Below, in pieces: positions 21,767 through 32,356 of a DNA stretch of 43,231 nucleotides. The stretch covers positions 24,814-68,044 of the forward strand of contig JBNGIS010034139.1 of NCBI GenBank assembly GCA_049999725.1. Direction: 5' to 3'. Source of the stretch: Haplomitrium mnioides. Taxonomy: Eukaryota > Marchantiophyta > Haplomitriopsida > Calobryales. Numbering within the stretch: position 1 is the first letter of the stretch; the number at the start of each line of letters is the position of its first letter. Under the pieces are notes generated by a model. It had not been told where the DNA came from and made no database searches. It saw only the letters and a list, made by a program, of their open reading frames with translations. Made by a program: the position numbers and the translations under genes.

Positions 21767-22456
21767 TCATGACAACAAATCAGCATTTAAATGCTTCCTT
21801 CCTAGCCGATCTTCAATATTGTAATCGAATTCAGCCAACAAAAGCTTCCACCTAGTAATTCTTCCCTCAGCATTTGGCTTATTGAAAATATATTTCAAAG
21901 CCTTGTGATCTATTACAATCATAAATTTCCCACCCAACAAATAATGATGAAATTTTTTAATGCCAAATTTCACATCCAAACCTTCTCTTTCAGTTACAGA
22001 ATAGTTCTTCTCCGCAACTACCATTTGTCGACTTGCAAAAGCTATTGGATGATCATGTCCCTCCTTGTCCTTTTGACTTAAGGTGCATCCAAGAGCCACA
22101 TTTGAAGCATCCGTAAATAAGAGAAAAGGTTTACTCCAATTGGGTTTTACCAATACTGGTGAACTTGTCATGGCTTTTTTCAAACACTCAAATGATGCCT
22201 TAGCACTTTCATCATTTAATATTAATGAGTACTTCATTGTTTTCTTCAAGTAGTGGTTCAATACCATTGCTTTTGCCAAGAAATTCAAAATAAAGCGACG
22301 ATAGTAGCCTACCATTCCCAAGAAAGATTGCAACTTTGTCAAATTGATTGGAAAAAGAAGGGCTTGAATTTTGAGTACCTTTTCTAGATCCACACCCACC
22401 CCATCTTTTGAATTGATGTCCCTAGTACCACTTCTTGTCAGCAGCCAAATATGCAT
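21767..22456 (-). pseudogene. Element C RT thumb and RNase H
   Basis: The uninterrupted frame of 229 codons starts with the RT tail (LEKVLKIQALLFPINLTKL, VGYYRRFI). RNase H follows with LLFTDASNVALG (Asp), SVTEREGLDV (Glu), MIVIDHKALKYI (Asp) and KHLNADLLS (last Asp), so all four catalytic residues are present. It overlaps the RT frame by 19 bases in a different phase, so a frameshift near 22445 separates them. The integrase follows after stops near 21766. Confidence 0.92.
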
Positions 22457-23085
22457 TTTTCTGGATTTAAAGATGTTTTTGCCAAATTCAAACGTTGAAG
22501 AATTTTCTCCAAGTGGTTAAAATGATCCTTCTTACTNNNNNNNNNNNNNNNNNNNNNNNNNNNNNNNNNNNNNNNNNNNNNNNNNNNNNNNNNNNNNNNN
22601 NNNNNNNNNNNNNNNNNNNNNNNNNNNNNNNNNNNNGGTGCATTGTATAATCCAAAAGGCATGACTCGAAAAGCAAAAGTACCCCAAGAACTAGTGAATG
22701 TCATCAATCGTTGATGTTCCAATGCAATTAGAATTTGATTGTACCTACTATATCCATCTCCAAAGAAATACCACTCATGTACAACAACTTCTTCAAGAAT
22801 CTCATTAGTGAATGGAAGTGGATAATAATCTTTCTTCGTAACCACATTCAACTTCTTGTAGTCGACACACACTTGAAGCTTACCATTTTTCTTTTTGACC
22901 ACCATGATGGGAGAAACCCATTCTAAAATTTCGGCCTCGTAGGTGAACCTCGACTCCTTCATTTTATCGCTCTTTGCTTTGACAAACTCCTCAATTAAAG
23001 GATTCATTCGCCTTTGCCTTCGTTGAATCGCTATGGCTGAACTTTCCAAGTAAGTTCGATGTTCTTCAAGTGTCACCTTTTTCAA
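22438..23085 (-). pseudogene. Element C reverse transcriptase (with assembly gap)
   Basis: The frame of 215 codons holds WVSPIMVVKKKNG, VCVDYKKLN, DYYPLPFTNEIL and FRVMPFGLYNA, then 100 N, then KKDHFNHLEKIL and LNPEKCIFGC. The gap removes the stretch that holds the YxDD-type catalytic pair. In B this interval is 34 codons (102 bp), so the gap size is close to real. The frame upstream of the Met continues toward protease. It ends in a frameshift at about 22440. Confidence 0.9.
22537..22636. other. Assembly gap of 100 N
   Basis: There are exactly one hundred N. The sequence on both sides belongs to the same RT domain of element C in the same frame. Confidence 0.99.
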
Positions 23086-23280
23086 ATCTTCATATCCAAA
23101 AGCAAAAACATGAATATACTTACAAAAAAGTTCTTCAAACTTCCTTTTTTCTTCACTTGTAACTTCCTCTCCATAGCATAGTGTTGCGATACGTCATTCC
23201 ACTTCTTCCATCACCAATGTATGTTTTTGAACTCGAGCTTCTTCTTTGATTACCCTTGGTATTATCTCAATAGCACACAT

Positions 23281-24017
23281 TCATGGTGAATCTTGTCCTT
23301 TCTCTGATGAGTCTTCCATGTCAATGTCCACCTTAGAAATATCACTCTCATATTCCTCATCATCAGATATATACTCGGTGGTCTCTTTTTCCGAGTCACT
23401 CGTTTCTTCACCACCGTCATCCACAGGTACTCTCACTCGATGAGTTCTTGGCCCAATGGTGATGTGGTTCTTGTGCCAATTATCTGTGGTCCTCACTCCT
23501 TGCAACCACAGCCTTCCAAACAACATGTCATAGCTCGACTCTTTCAAAACTTGAAAGGAGAGAGATATAGAAATACCCATTACCGTAATTGGCACTTTCT
23601 CAATTACTCCAAATGGGCGCACACTTGACTTGTTGGCCATGTCCACTGTAAACCCCGAAGGCCTCGTGAGTTTCAAGCCCAACTTCTTCATCAAATCTTT
23701 TGACATGGCATTGACCGCCGATCCTCTATCTAATAACACTTTGGGAATGACATACCTTTTACATATGACATCAATTTTTGGGGCCCTCGTATATACCTCC
23801 GTATCTATGGCACTTATATAGCAATTGTTGGTTGAAACTTTTTTCTTCCTTGGAAGTCGTTTGGTGCTCAAACCTCCACGTAACTCTCTTCGCAATGATA
23901 GATTAAGCACCACCAATTGTCCCACTGTGATATTGGCTTGTAAGTTCCCAACATCTTCCACCACATTGTACTTCTTTTGATGTTTTGAAATTGAGAAGTC
24001 CTCCATCCCCAACCGTC
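23281..24017 (-). pseudogene. Element C aspartic protease and linker
   Basis: The frame of 243 codons directly follows gag in the original reading frame. Residues about 85-105 hold KVLLDRGSAVNAM: the active-site Asp is present, but the usual S/T-G is R-G. Then LMKKLGLKL, VDMANKSSV and SYDMLFGRLWLQ close the retropepsin fold. The last 60 residues are acidic (DDGGEETSDSEKETTEY), as in the linkers of A, B and D. It would release mature gag and pol. The N-terminal codons were separated from gag by the LINE-like insert. Confidence 0.88.
24007..24017. repeat. Target duplication of the LINE-like insert, left
   Basis: CCCCAACCGTC, paired with CCCCAACCGCC at 24263-24273 (one mismatch). It encodes the Arg-Arg-Leu-Gly stretch of C gag-pol on the minus strand. 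Confidence 0.88.
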
Positions 24018-24262
24018 TTTTTTTTTTTTTTTACCGAAAGTAAACAACTTTATTACTTTCAAGCATCAAAGGTACAACCGCGGCCAGCAATCAGGCCAAG
24101 CGGCAAAAACAACAACCAATCAATCCCTTTCGGGATCAAGCCTAGTAAACCACAGCAGACCAATACCCTCAATCCAAATTACTACTAACATCCAGATTCC
24201 AATAATCATTGTCTTCATCACGGATACAGAGAAAATGCCTAGCACCCGAGGTTCTGTCACCA
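24018..24262 (-). mobile_element. LINE-like 3' end with poly(A) tail, inserted in C
   Basis: The 245-bp insert ends, on the minus strand, in 15 A (T15 at 24018-24032), preceded by AATAAA (24049-24054). An 11-bp target duplication flanks it: CCCCAACCGTC at 24007-24017 and CCCCAACCGCC at 24263-24273. Removing 256 bp (insert plus one duplication) restores C's gag-pol frame exactly (codon phase of 24982 meets that of 24012). Two hairpins lie near the tail: GAAAGTAA/TTACTTTC (24036-24060) and ATCCC-GAAA-GGGAT with a GNRA loop (24123-24136, minus strand). A 5'-truncated plant LINE is the best reading; a short processed retrocopy of another RNA is possible. Confidence 0.85.
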
Positions 24263-24273
24263 CCCCAACCGCC
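24263..24273. repeat. Target duplication of the LINE-like insert, right
   Basis: CCCCAACCGCC, matching 24007-24017. Confidence 0.88.
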
Positions 24274-25400
24274 TTCTTGGTTTACTTGGCTTCTTGGTCA
24301 TGTCCACATTGCAATGCTTCTCTTGACTTGGTGTTGGTTTGGATCCCATAGTCTCCTTGACTACTCGAGTTCGCTTCCTTTCATGGGCCAACATGTCCAC
24401 TCTTTGATTGTTTGAACTCCCTCCCACCTCACAGTGGGGAACGTTTTCAACGTCGATTGAGGTGACGACCATCTCTTGAGCTTGATTACCACCTCCTCGT
24501 CCACTATTTCTATTTAGACCATTCCCTCGATTTGGGCAATTTCGGATGAAGTGCACTTCTCCACATCCAAAACATGTGATGTTTTTTATGTTTTCTTGTT
24601 GTATTGGCCTCCCTCTATTAGGTCTAGGTCGATTTTTAGGCCTTCTTTCCAAAGCCTGCACAAGATTCAAACTAAACTTTTCGAAGTGTTCGGTCAATGT
24701 TAACACCTCATTTATGGGTGGATTTGGAGTTTGTGGAAGAGGAGCCACTATCGCTGATATAGGTTGTGCAATTGTTGGTAGCACAACAACCTCCTCTTCT
24801 TGCTCATCCTCCAAGCTCTCTTCCATCCTTAAAAAAATTCTCAAATACTCCGCTCGAGTAGTTGGCTTCTCGTATTTTACCTTTGCTTGAATTTCAGGTT
24901 TCAGCCCCAAAATAAAGTGTTTTGCCAACATTGTTGTTTTTCCCACCATGAGAGAATTCACATCTTCATCTCTTTTTCTCAATACATTTCAAAATTGAGT
25001 TTCTAAGTGGTCTACTGTCTCAGCATATGTACGTACTTTCTCACTTTCTCCTTGCTTCAAGTGTGTTACCTCTTGAAGAAGTTTCTCATAGCTTGTCGTT
25101 GGGAGAAATTCTTCCACCAAAGCTTTCATCAAGCTAGCTCATGATTCAAGAATTTCTCCTTGTTGCTCTTTGTACCATTTAAAAGCCTCACGTTCAAGAA
25201 ATTTTGGTAGCAATGCCAACTAGTCATCCGATCGCTTCTCTCTATTGCCAATGCAAGCATGCTTGAAATCACATAAATAGTCCTCCACATTTTCATCTTC
25301 TTTGCTATAGAAGACCAAAATCTTGCCCATCTTGCTTAGATAGCTTGGTGTTGTTCCTAATCGCTTTCTCCTTGCTACCACACCTACCACATCTACCACA
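24274..25400 (-). pseudogene. Element C gag
   Basis: The capsid part (about 25370-24985) reads as Retrotrans_gag: EDENVEDYLCDFKHAC, LEREAFKWYKEQQGE, VRTYAETVDHLE, interrupted by three stops. The open 241-codon frame from 24982 follows with AKHFILGLKPEIQAKV, an acidic EDEQEEEVVVLP segment, then an RRPKNRPRPNRGRP basic stretch and one zinc knuckle CFGCGEVHFIRNC (C-x2-C-x4-H-x4-C) at about 24545. A Gly/Asn-rich tail runs into the LINE-like insert. The start codon is not fixed; the ATG near 25330 is a candidate. Only one knuckle is seen, unlike the two in A, B and D. Confidence 0.85.
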
Positions 25401-25599
25401 ACACAAAAATGTGCACCTCACATATAGCTTTAATTAGAATTGAGAAAACAAATGGATTTGGATCCACCAAAACTTGCTCTATTCGTTCCACTCCAAATTG
25501 TTCCACTAATCTTTGACACATATGTTTTTGGCCACAATGAACACTCGTACGACAACAGTCATTTCTTAATCATTTGTTGAGATCATTGAGAACTCTCTC

Positions 25600-25800
25600 C
25601 TTGATTTGATGAATGCTTGTTCATGCTCCAAGGTCCAAACCCATTCTGTTGGAGTGTACAATTGTCGATACAATGGTGTTGCCAAACAAGCAAAATCACT
25701 TATCAAAAACAAATAATAATTGATGAATCTCTTCAACTCGATGTTGTTGTGTGGCGGCGGTGAGCTATCAATCCTCTTTAAAATTTCTTAAATTCTTGGC
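25600..25800 (-). pseudogene. Foreign pol fragment in C's leader
   Basis: A minus-strand frame between C's 5' LTR and gag reads as the RT thumb/RNase H connection of a different Ty3/gypsy type: EILKRIDSSPPPHNNIELK, then RFINYYLFLISDFACLATPL and EWVWTLEHEQAF. C's own RT thumb lies at 22300, with a different sequence (VGYYRRFI). So this is an extra, out-of-order pol piece. Stops flank it. Capture by recombination or remains of an older insertion are both possible. Confidence 0.7.
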
Positions 25801-25878
25801 TACTTTCACGTCATGTTATTGCTTAATATTGAACACGATGAAGCCCAATCACCACCTTCTATCTCTCTTATTAATGAG

Positions 25879-25896
25879 GTCCCAGCAATGAAACCA
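25879..25896 (-). promoter_or_regulatory. Candidate tRNA primer-binding site of C
   Basis: The minus strand reads TGGTTTCATTGCTGGGAC, four bases inside the 5' LTR end. It starts with TGG, as expected for pairing with a tRNA CCA end. I do not assign the tRNA. Confidence 0.55.
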
Positions 25897-25900
25897 AAAA

Positions 25901-27059
25901 TGTGAAGCTAGAAGCTTCGTTGGTTTCTCCTCATGTGACTTTGATGTTGAGTGCATATTGAATATGAGAGGTGGATTGAAGTGTGGCTGCAATCATCAAT
26001 ACACAACAAAATCTACAAAGGAAGAATACTAAATACAAAAATATTGTGGAAATTCTCACTCTTTACTCCAAATGCTCTCACACAAAACACTCTTGCTCTC
26101 ACATTTCTAACTCTCAACACACACTCCTCACTCTATGAAAGACTACTCCTCAAGTGCTTGCTCTCTAATGAGTCTTCAAAGTAGCTCCTCCAAGCGCTCC
26201 TCTAAAAGTCTTTCACAACTCTCAAATCTAAAATCTCCAAATGAAAACCAAGTTCAAACTCAAGCTCCTCTCCTCTCTTCTACTCCTCCTTATATACTAG
26301 TCTAGATAATTACTAGGAGTAAAACTAAATATTCTATCATCCTAGGTAAAGAATCCAAGGTGAGTATCTCTGTAATTATGAAATCCTAAAAGTACTCCTC
26401 AAGTATCTCCACCTTTTGTTTTCTTCTTCAAGAAGAAGCTTCTCATTTGGAGCTTCTCTTGTTCAAGAATCTCAAAAATTGATTCAATACATTTCTACCT
26501 TTTATTTTTCCCTACAAATAATTCCTAAGATGATACTTCGAGATTCCCTCAAAGAATAAGTCAAAGAACAAATTGACTTTTCTTGACTTTTCTCCTCTTT
26601 AGTCTATTCTAGAAGAATCTCTATAAAGTCATTAGTACTAGGTCAATTTGCCTATACTATACCTTATTGAAAAGCTTATTAAGTAAGCTTTCTATTCATA
26701 TAATAATATTTGTATTTTCCAATTTGTAAATACTCTCTGTTTTGACTTTTCCACAGCTCACTTTTGTAACTTTGACTGGTTATAACTTTTGGTTTACAAG
26801 AGCTTTTGCCCTTTTGTAAACTCTGACTAATTACTTAAAGAATATGATATCTTCTCATAAAATATCAGTTTCTAAAAATTTCCAATAAGAACACAATTTA
26901 CTCTGTACTCAATTCTACACATATTGAAGAAAATCGATCAAACCTAAGTTTCTCTTAATAACTTCTAAGTCTTCTCCATACTTCATCAAAATGCATCCCA
27001 TTCTATGAAAAAGGTTTAAGCACATTCAAATCTTCACAAAACCATCCCATGACTTTATA
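25901..27059 (-). mobile_element. Element C 5' LTR (right)
   Basis: It starts TGTGAAGCTAGAAGC. Its end reads GACTTTATA, where the left copy has GCCCTCACA, so the terminal CA has mutated. It is followed by GAACGCACTCCC of D's LTR. Confidence 0.93.
26288..26296 (-). promoter_or_regulatory. TATA box in C 5' LTR
   Basis: The minus strand reads TATATAAGG. Transcription would start about 30 bases further on, near 26260, and run through gag toward lower coordinates. This leaves roughly 360 bp of R-U5. Confidence 0.65.
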
Positions 27060-28942
27060 GAACGCACTCCCTTCTTCTTCGAGTATCGATTCACCTCTGA
27101 ATGTTGGTCCACCCTCCAGAATGAGTTCACTTGGATTGCTCGAGCCTCTAGAGCCTCCCGCTTAGTTATTCACAGTGTACCTCTTGTCCACCTCCACTCC
27201 TTTGGCCCCCGAACGCAAGTACACTCGCTTCAATCAAAGAATCACAGAGCACGCTCTCTGTCCCTTACTATCCCCTCGCACAAGATCTTCAACGACACCT
27301 CCTAATCGACCTCTCAATCTCTAGACTCGTAGCGCCTTCAACAATGCATCTGTGCACGCCTTGGTTCACATCCATGCTTCGCTAATCACATTGATAACTT
27401 CAAGATCAAGACTTCAATCACAATACGTCGCCGACATCATCGACCAAGCATCAGTGCACAACTTGTACACTTCCACACCTCGTCAAAATGCACAGACCCC
27501 CAACACTTCCATGTGAGGACTATCTATACTCCAAACTTGTGTCCCTTTGCTCTTGGATTCCATTCCATCTTTTCTTTGCTATTCTTGTTTTTGCATCTCA
27601 CGGTAGTACGGAGGGCCATGGTTGTAACAATATTCTTGTGGTCCTTTCTTGGCTTCTTGAAGGTAACTAATTCTTGGTGTGGCAACACCTGTCATGAGGA
27701 TGCCAATGCAAGATCGACCAGATCCAGTGAAGAAAAACTTGGCCCAGAAAGAATGATCTAATGAAGATCAAATTGGCGCAATCCAAACAGCTTGACGGTA
27801 GACCCCGCTTCTCGACGACAAACCTTATTAACAATGGCAGACCCAATGCTTGGCCTACCCAATGAAACTGATGGAACTTTGTCAGAAAAAAGTTTGAGGA
27901 AGACCTAATAAGCTTGATCAGACCCGATAGGTGACGGTAGACCCCGATGAGGGACGGTAGCTCCGCTAGTCTTTCCTAGTGGTCAACTTTGATAGTTGAC
28001 TCCTCCCAATAGAGTGCCGCCCGATGCCATCTTCCAAGTGGAAGTTGAACTGCCACGCCCGACCAAAAGAAGAATAGGACCGTACCAAGGACAATCAACT
28101 CCGATAGTGGACTTCTCCCAATAGAGCGTCGCACGACGCCATCTTCCAAGTAGAAGTTGGACCGCCACGCCCATCAAACAAGTACCGATGTGGTACAGTC
28201 AACTCTGATAGTGGACTTCTCTCGATAGAGCGCCGCCCAACGCTGTCTTCCAAGTAGAAGTTGGATCACCACGCCCGTTGGACAAGTATCGATGTGGTAA
28301 AGTAAACTCCCATGCTTTGAAGAACCCCTATGCTACCAATAGAGCCTCGTTAGAAGAAAGACTTCAGAAGACCAAAATCTACTTGGACCCGATGAAGCCT
28401 GTTAACACCCGATCGATCTGCATATCTAGTGATCCCTCTAGTATCGTCGCTGCCTTCCACCGACTGTCACATCCTTCATTCTTCTTCCAATCCTTCGATG
28501 CTAGTCGTGCTGGGAGCGCCTTCCTTTCTTCTTCGCTATCGAGCCATGCCACTGTACCGATAGTCAAGAATAATCAATGAAGCTCCTTGCCTAACCTTAA
28601 GCTCTTCTATCCTGATGTCAGGTCATTGATTCTATCCAATTCCCCTTATGTTTCTCATCTGGCCTTGCATCATCTAATTCTTAGATCGCTTCCTTCTCAG
28701 CCGCCTTGCGAGTCTCTTCGCCACATCTCTTGAGAGTGTCCCGTCCTTCCACCATCTTGGTCCTGATTTCCACGTTCCGATGACCTTCCAAACAACTAGT
28801 TGAACAATCCCCTCTACTTATCACCGATCTAGAATACCCCAATGCCTCTGGAATATCTTCGTGCTTTAGAAGCAGAGAACTGCTCTGATGATGCTTCTAA
28901 TTTCTCCAATTTTTCATTAGTGCCTCAAATCACCGATTGATA
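27060..28942 (-). mobile_element. Element D 3' LTR, right part
   Basis: It resumes D's LTR after element C and matches 35686-37331 in order. It carries three copies of a repeat of about 108 bp, present once in the other LTR. It ends ...CACCGATTGATA just before TAACTCCCC, where the terminal TG...CA is degenerate. The frames inside are short and not recognised. Confidence 0.9.
27968..28300. repeat. Tandem repeat of 104-112 bp, three copies, in D 3' LTR
   Basis: Units contain CTTCCAAGTRGAAGTTGGA and CCACGCCC; anchors lie at 28038, 28150 and 28254. The matching place in the 5' LTR (about 36600-36700) has one unit. The anchor GTGGAAGTTGGA is also the core of B's LTR repeats. Confidence 0.85.
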
Positions 28943-29103
28943 TAACTCCCCTTCTAATTGCAAAGCGACTCCAAGAGCACCCTCTTCTCTCACCATCCTT
29001 CATCTCAACGTCTTTGGTTGCTCCTTCACAACACAACATATTCACATATGGTACAACCCCCTATTTGTCTATCCTATACACACATCACCACTCTTTTGAG
29101 CCA
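28943..29103 (-). other. Element D 3' untranslated region and polypurine tract
   Basis: The minus strand reads AGAAGGGGAGTTA next to the LTR. The 160 bp up to the integrase stop aligns in character with the same region of A and B (CA-rich) and shows no gene. Confidence 0.55.
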
Positions 29104-30261
29104 TCATCGGCCTCCCTCATCTTCCTCCTCTACTCTATACCTCTTCAAGTGATCATAGTGGATCCGATTCGTGATTTTATCACCTTCCAATGTCTCTATC
29201 TCCGCAGACCCATTCTGATGTAGTCTAGTGAGAACAAAAGGTCCCATCCATCTCATGTGAAGCTTCCTCGAGAAATGCATAAATCGGTTGTTGTACAACA
29301 ACACCCAATCTCCTTCGAGAACATCCATCGGCTTCAGCCTCTTATCATGTTGCCCCTTCCACAACTTTTGCTGGTGCTTCACTCTGTCATGCGCTTGCTC
29401 CCAACTCTCCTCCAACTCCTCCAACTGGTACAATCTCTTTCTCCTGCTCGGTTCTTCTGCCAACCTCTCTCTCGTTAGCACCCTTCTAGTCGGCACCTCA
29501 AATTCAGTTGGTAGCAATGATTGTTGCTCGAAGACAAGAAAATAAGGATAATGGCTCGTCGTGGTCTTATGAGCCAGGTTGTAAGCATAAGTCGATGTGA
29601 GCAACTTGAGATTCCAATCAGACTTACTTTCCGATACCATCTTGCTAAGGATCCTACCCATGATTCAATTAGCTCTCTCTATCAACCCATTGGCCTTCGG
29701 GTGGTAAGCCATCATGCGTCTGTGCTTGATCAAGTATTTATCGATCAAGTCCTTGATCACCTAATTTACAAAATGCTTACTCCACTTGCTCACCAATTCC
29801 AATGGTGCTTCGAATCTACAAAACATCTGCTCATATAAGAAGGTCGCCACTGTCTTCACATCGTCCTTTGGGGTTTCTCTTGCCTCGATCCATTTGGTAG
29901 CATAATCGATGGTCAGAAGAATGTATTGGCTCCCCCTTCAGGTGGATGGTGCTATTGGTCCGATAACGTCTATACCCCATTTTTTGAATGGTGTGAGAGG
30001 AATGATCAGAGTTAACGGGTGATGCTGGTTGGCTGTGGGCTTCCCCATTCTTTGATAGGCATCGCATCTCTTTATAAAGAAATGTATATCCTTGTACAGA
30101 GTCGGCCACCAGTAACCTGCATCTAGTACTTTTCTCACTGTGGTTTCAGTTGCAAAATGGCCTCTCACTTCTTCTCCGTGCAACGCTTGCATCACTACTG
30201 TGGTCTGGTCCCACTCCAAACACCTCATAATCATACCATCCACACCCCGTTTGTGCAACAC
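29104..30261 (-). pseudogene. Element D integrase
   Basis: The N-terminal part at 30261-29938 has LHGEEVRGHF (both His) and CDAYQRMGKP, where the second Cys is Tyr, then WGIDVIGPI with the first catalytic Asp. The middle part is frame-shifted. At about 29785, LELVSKWSKHF replaces the usual VSDQGKHF, so the second catalytic Asp is lost. YHPKANGLIERAN keeps the Glu. The C-terminal frame 29661-29104 (185 codons) is clean: HKTTTSHYPYFLVFEQQ, a coiled charged segment, RWMGPFVLTRL (GPF motif), HYDHLKRY and an acidic tail. Confidence 0.9.
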
Positions 30262-30502
30262 CCTTGACCATCAAATACGACTTCATTTTTTGCAGGAAGA
30301 CTACTGCCTCTTCTCTATTTCTGCTTTTCGGTACCTATGCAAAAAGAAGAAACTCGATGATATCTGCATAATCCATTGGCCTGCTTGCTCAAACATGGAA
30401 CGGATCTCTGTATGGAAAATCGTCATTCACCCCTTCCTCATTGATCGTCCCGTCGATCCTAGAGAAGAAATCGACATTGCTATGTGCCTTCCTTGGCTTA
30501 AT

Positions 30503-30811
30503 TCACATCTCAAAATTGAACTCATGTAAGAGAAATATACACCTCGCAATCCTCCCTGTGACGTCGGGTTTGTTTACCATATGCTTTAGCGCGTTGTGAT
30601 CAGTGTGAAAGATCACTTTATAATGGAGGAGGTAGTGCCTGAATTTCATCAGGGCATAGATGATTCCTAATACCTCTCGATCGGTGGCAGAATAATTCTT
30701 CTCTGTGGTGGACAACAACCTGCTTGCAAAATAAATAGGATGATCTCGTCCTTCCTCATCCAACTGACAGAGCACCATTCCCATATAGAAGCCCGACAGG
30801 TCAATCTTCAC
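30503..30811 (-). pseudogene. Element D RNase H domain
   Basis: The frame of 102 codons holds KIDLSGFYMGMVLCQ (first Asp), PIYFASRLL, SATDREVLGI (Glu) and FHTDHNALKHM (Asp). The end (NVDFFSRID) lies beyond a stop near 30500. The order and spacing match B's 10834-11274. Confidence 0.88.
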
Positions 30812-30964
30812 GTGGAATTCCTTCCTTTAACTATGCGGCATGAGCATTGGTGCATTCACCAACCGTTTCTTCAACTCATGGAAACTTGCCAACTACTCCG
30901 GAGTGGGCTCAAAGTCACTTCCCTCCTTAGTTATTTTTGTAAGGGGTAAGGCTATCAAAGCAAA

Positions 30965-32059
30965 CTAGTTGATAAATCTTCGATAATAACCCATGCAACC
31001 CAAGAAACCTTGTACCTCCTTCAAGTTCGTGGGAAAGAACACCTTCAACCAGACGCTGACCTTTTCTTGGTCCACCTCAATTCCTCGGCTAGATATCTTG
31101 TGGTCGAGAAGAGCTCCCTCCTTTACACCAAAGAAGCACTTCCTCAGATGCAACTGCAATCATGTCTCCTAACAACGCTCGAATGTGAGCCTCACATCTC
31201 GCTCATGGTTACATGCCTTCCCGTACACTGCAAAATTGTCAATGAAAATCTCCAAGAACCTCCTCAAGTAGTCATGGAAGATATTCATCATCATCCTTTG
31301 GAATGTGCTAGGTGTATTACAGAGCCAGAAGGGCATCTTTTAGAAGGAAAACACTCCCCACTTGTTGGTGAAAGCTGTCTTGAGTTGATCCTCCTCCCAG
31401 ATCTAAATCTAATTGTATCTTGAGTAGCCATCCATAAAGCTATACATTTCATGCCTAGCTACTAAGTCCAACACTCCATTAGTGAATGGAAATGGGTAAT
31501 GATCCTTCTTTGTTGCCTCATTCAGCTTTTGGTAATCTTGGCAGACTCAGATTTTCAGCTTCCCATCAAGCCCCACTTTCTTTGGCACCACTACCAGCAG
31601 TGATACCCACTCGCTATTCAGAACATGGTAGATAAACCCCGCCTCCAACAATTTGTCAAACTCCTCTTTTACCAACAGAGAGAACCTAGAATTCATTCGA
31701 TATTGACGTTGTCTTACTGGTACTAGTGCTGGTTTCAGGTCGATGTGATGCTCTCCCAATTCTCTTGGAACTTCTTTTAAATCTTCATGGCTCCAAGAAA
31801 ACACATCGCTGAAGTTTGCGATGGTCCAAACTAAGGCTCTCTCTTCGGCCATTGGTAGCTTAGCTCCCACATGGAATTTTTGGGCCTCCGGTATGACGAC
31901 CTCCTTATGTTGCGCTTTTCTTACTATCCCTACTTTGTTCCTTCTAAGCGTCTCATCTCCTTCCTCTAGGGTTGCCAAACGCATTCCTCTCTGGGCTAGC
32001 TTCGTCCCACTTCTGTCTTTGTAGTAGAATTTTGACTCCCCTTCTAACTCAAGATCCAC
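30965..32059 (-). pseudogene. Element D reverse transcriptase
   Basis: The 170-codon frame 32059-31547 holds an N-terminal extension, then FSDVFSWSHEDLKEVP, LVKEEFDKLLEAGFI and SLLVVVPKK. The palm (31546-31160) is broken by stops: FMDGYSRYN, then KMPFWLCNTPSTF. The active site at about 31230 reads FIDNFAVYG, with the second catalytic Asp changed to Asn. The thumb at 31159-30965 holds DHKISSRGIEVDQEKV and LGCMGYYRRFIN. The element could not reverse-transcribe its RNA. Confidence 0.88.
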
Positions 32060-32071
32060 CTTCTCCCTCTT

Positions 32072-32353
32072 TTATGATGGTCCAACCATGTCTTCCGAAC
32101 CAGGTTTTTCTTTTGTCCCTTCCATAAGGTCCATTTGACCAATCTCCATTTTGGCTTCCACCGCCAGACTTTCTTTCGGTGCCTCATCATCCAACTCGAT
32201 CAAGTAGTGGCACTCCGTTTCAACCTCGTCTTTTGACCATTCGTTGTCATAATCTACCTCAGGTTGAGTCTCCTCCTCGTGGGGTACTGCTCTATAATGG
32301 ACCACCGACCTTTTCGGCCCAAACGACAGAGTAGAGTTTCCCCATTTGTGCAA
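32072..32353 (-). pseudogene. Element D acidic linker
   Basis: The frame of 93 codons starts with HKWGNSTLSFGPKRSVVHYR, the protease end, then DYDNEWSKDEVETECHYLIE and an acidic stretch. It corresponds to B's 12282-12851 and A's 38320-38497, but is less alike beyond the EWS core. The function is unknown. Confidence 0.65.
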
Positions 32354-32356
32354 GAC

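Larger units (their letters stand above)
19243..27059 (-). mobile_element. Element C: Ty3/gypsy retrotransposon inside D's LTR
   Basis: The LTRs are 19243-20384 and 25901-27059, with gag-pol on the minus strand between them. GAAC flanks both ends (19239-19242 and 27060-27063), one base short of a standard 5-bp duplication. The uninterrupted target is visible in D's right LTR near 35680 (AAGTCGAGCGCACTCCC). The LTRs are nearly identical over long stretches by eye, so C is younger than B. It is broken by a LINE-like insertion, stops, a frameshift and a 100-N gap. Confidence 0.93.

Noticed and set aside
24033-24262. Reading the poly(A)-tailed insert as a SINE
   Set aside because: No A-box or B-box promoter sequence is seen. 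The AATAAA signal and the sequence before it fit a LINE or mRNA 3' end better.
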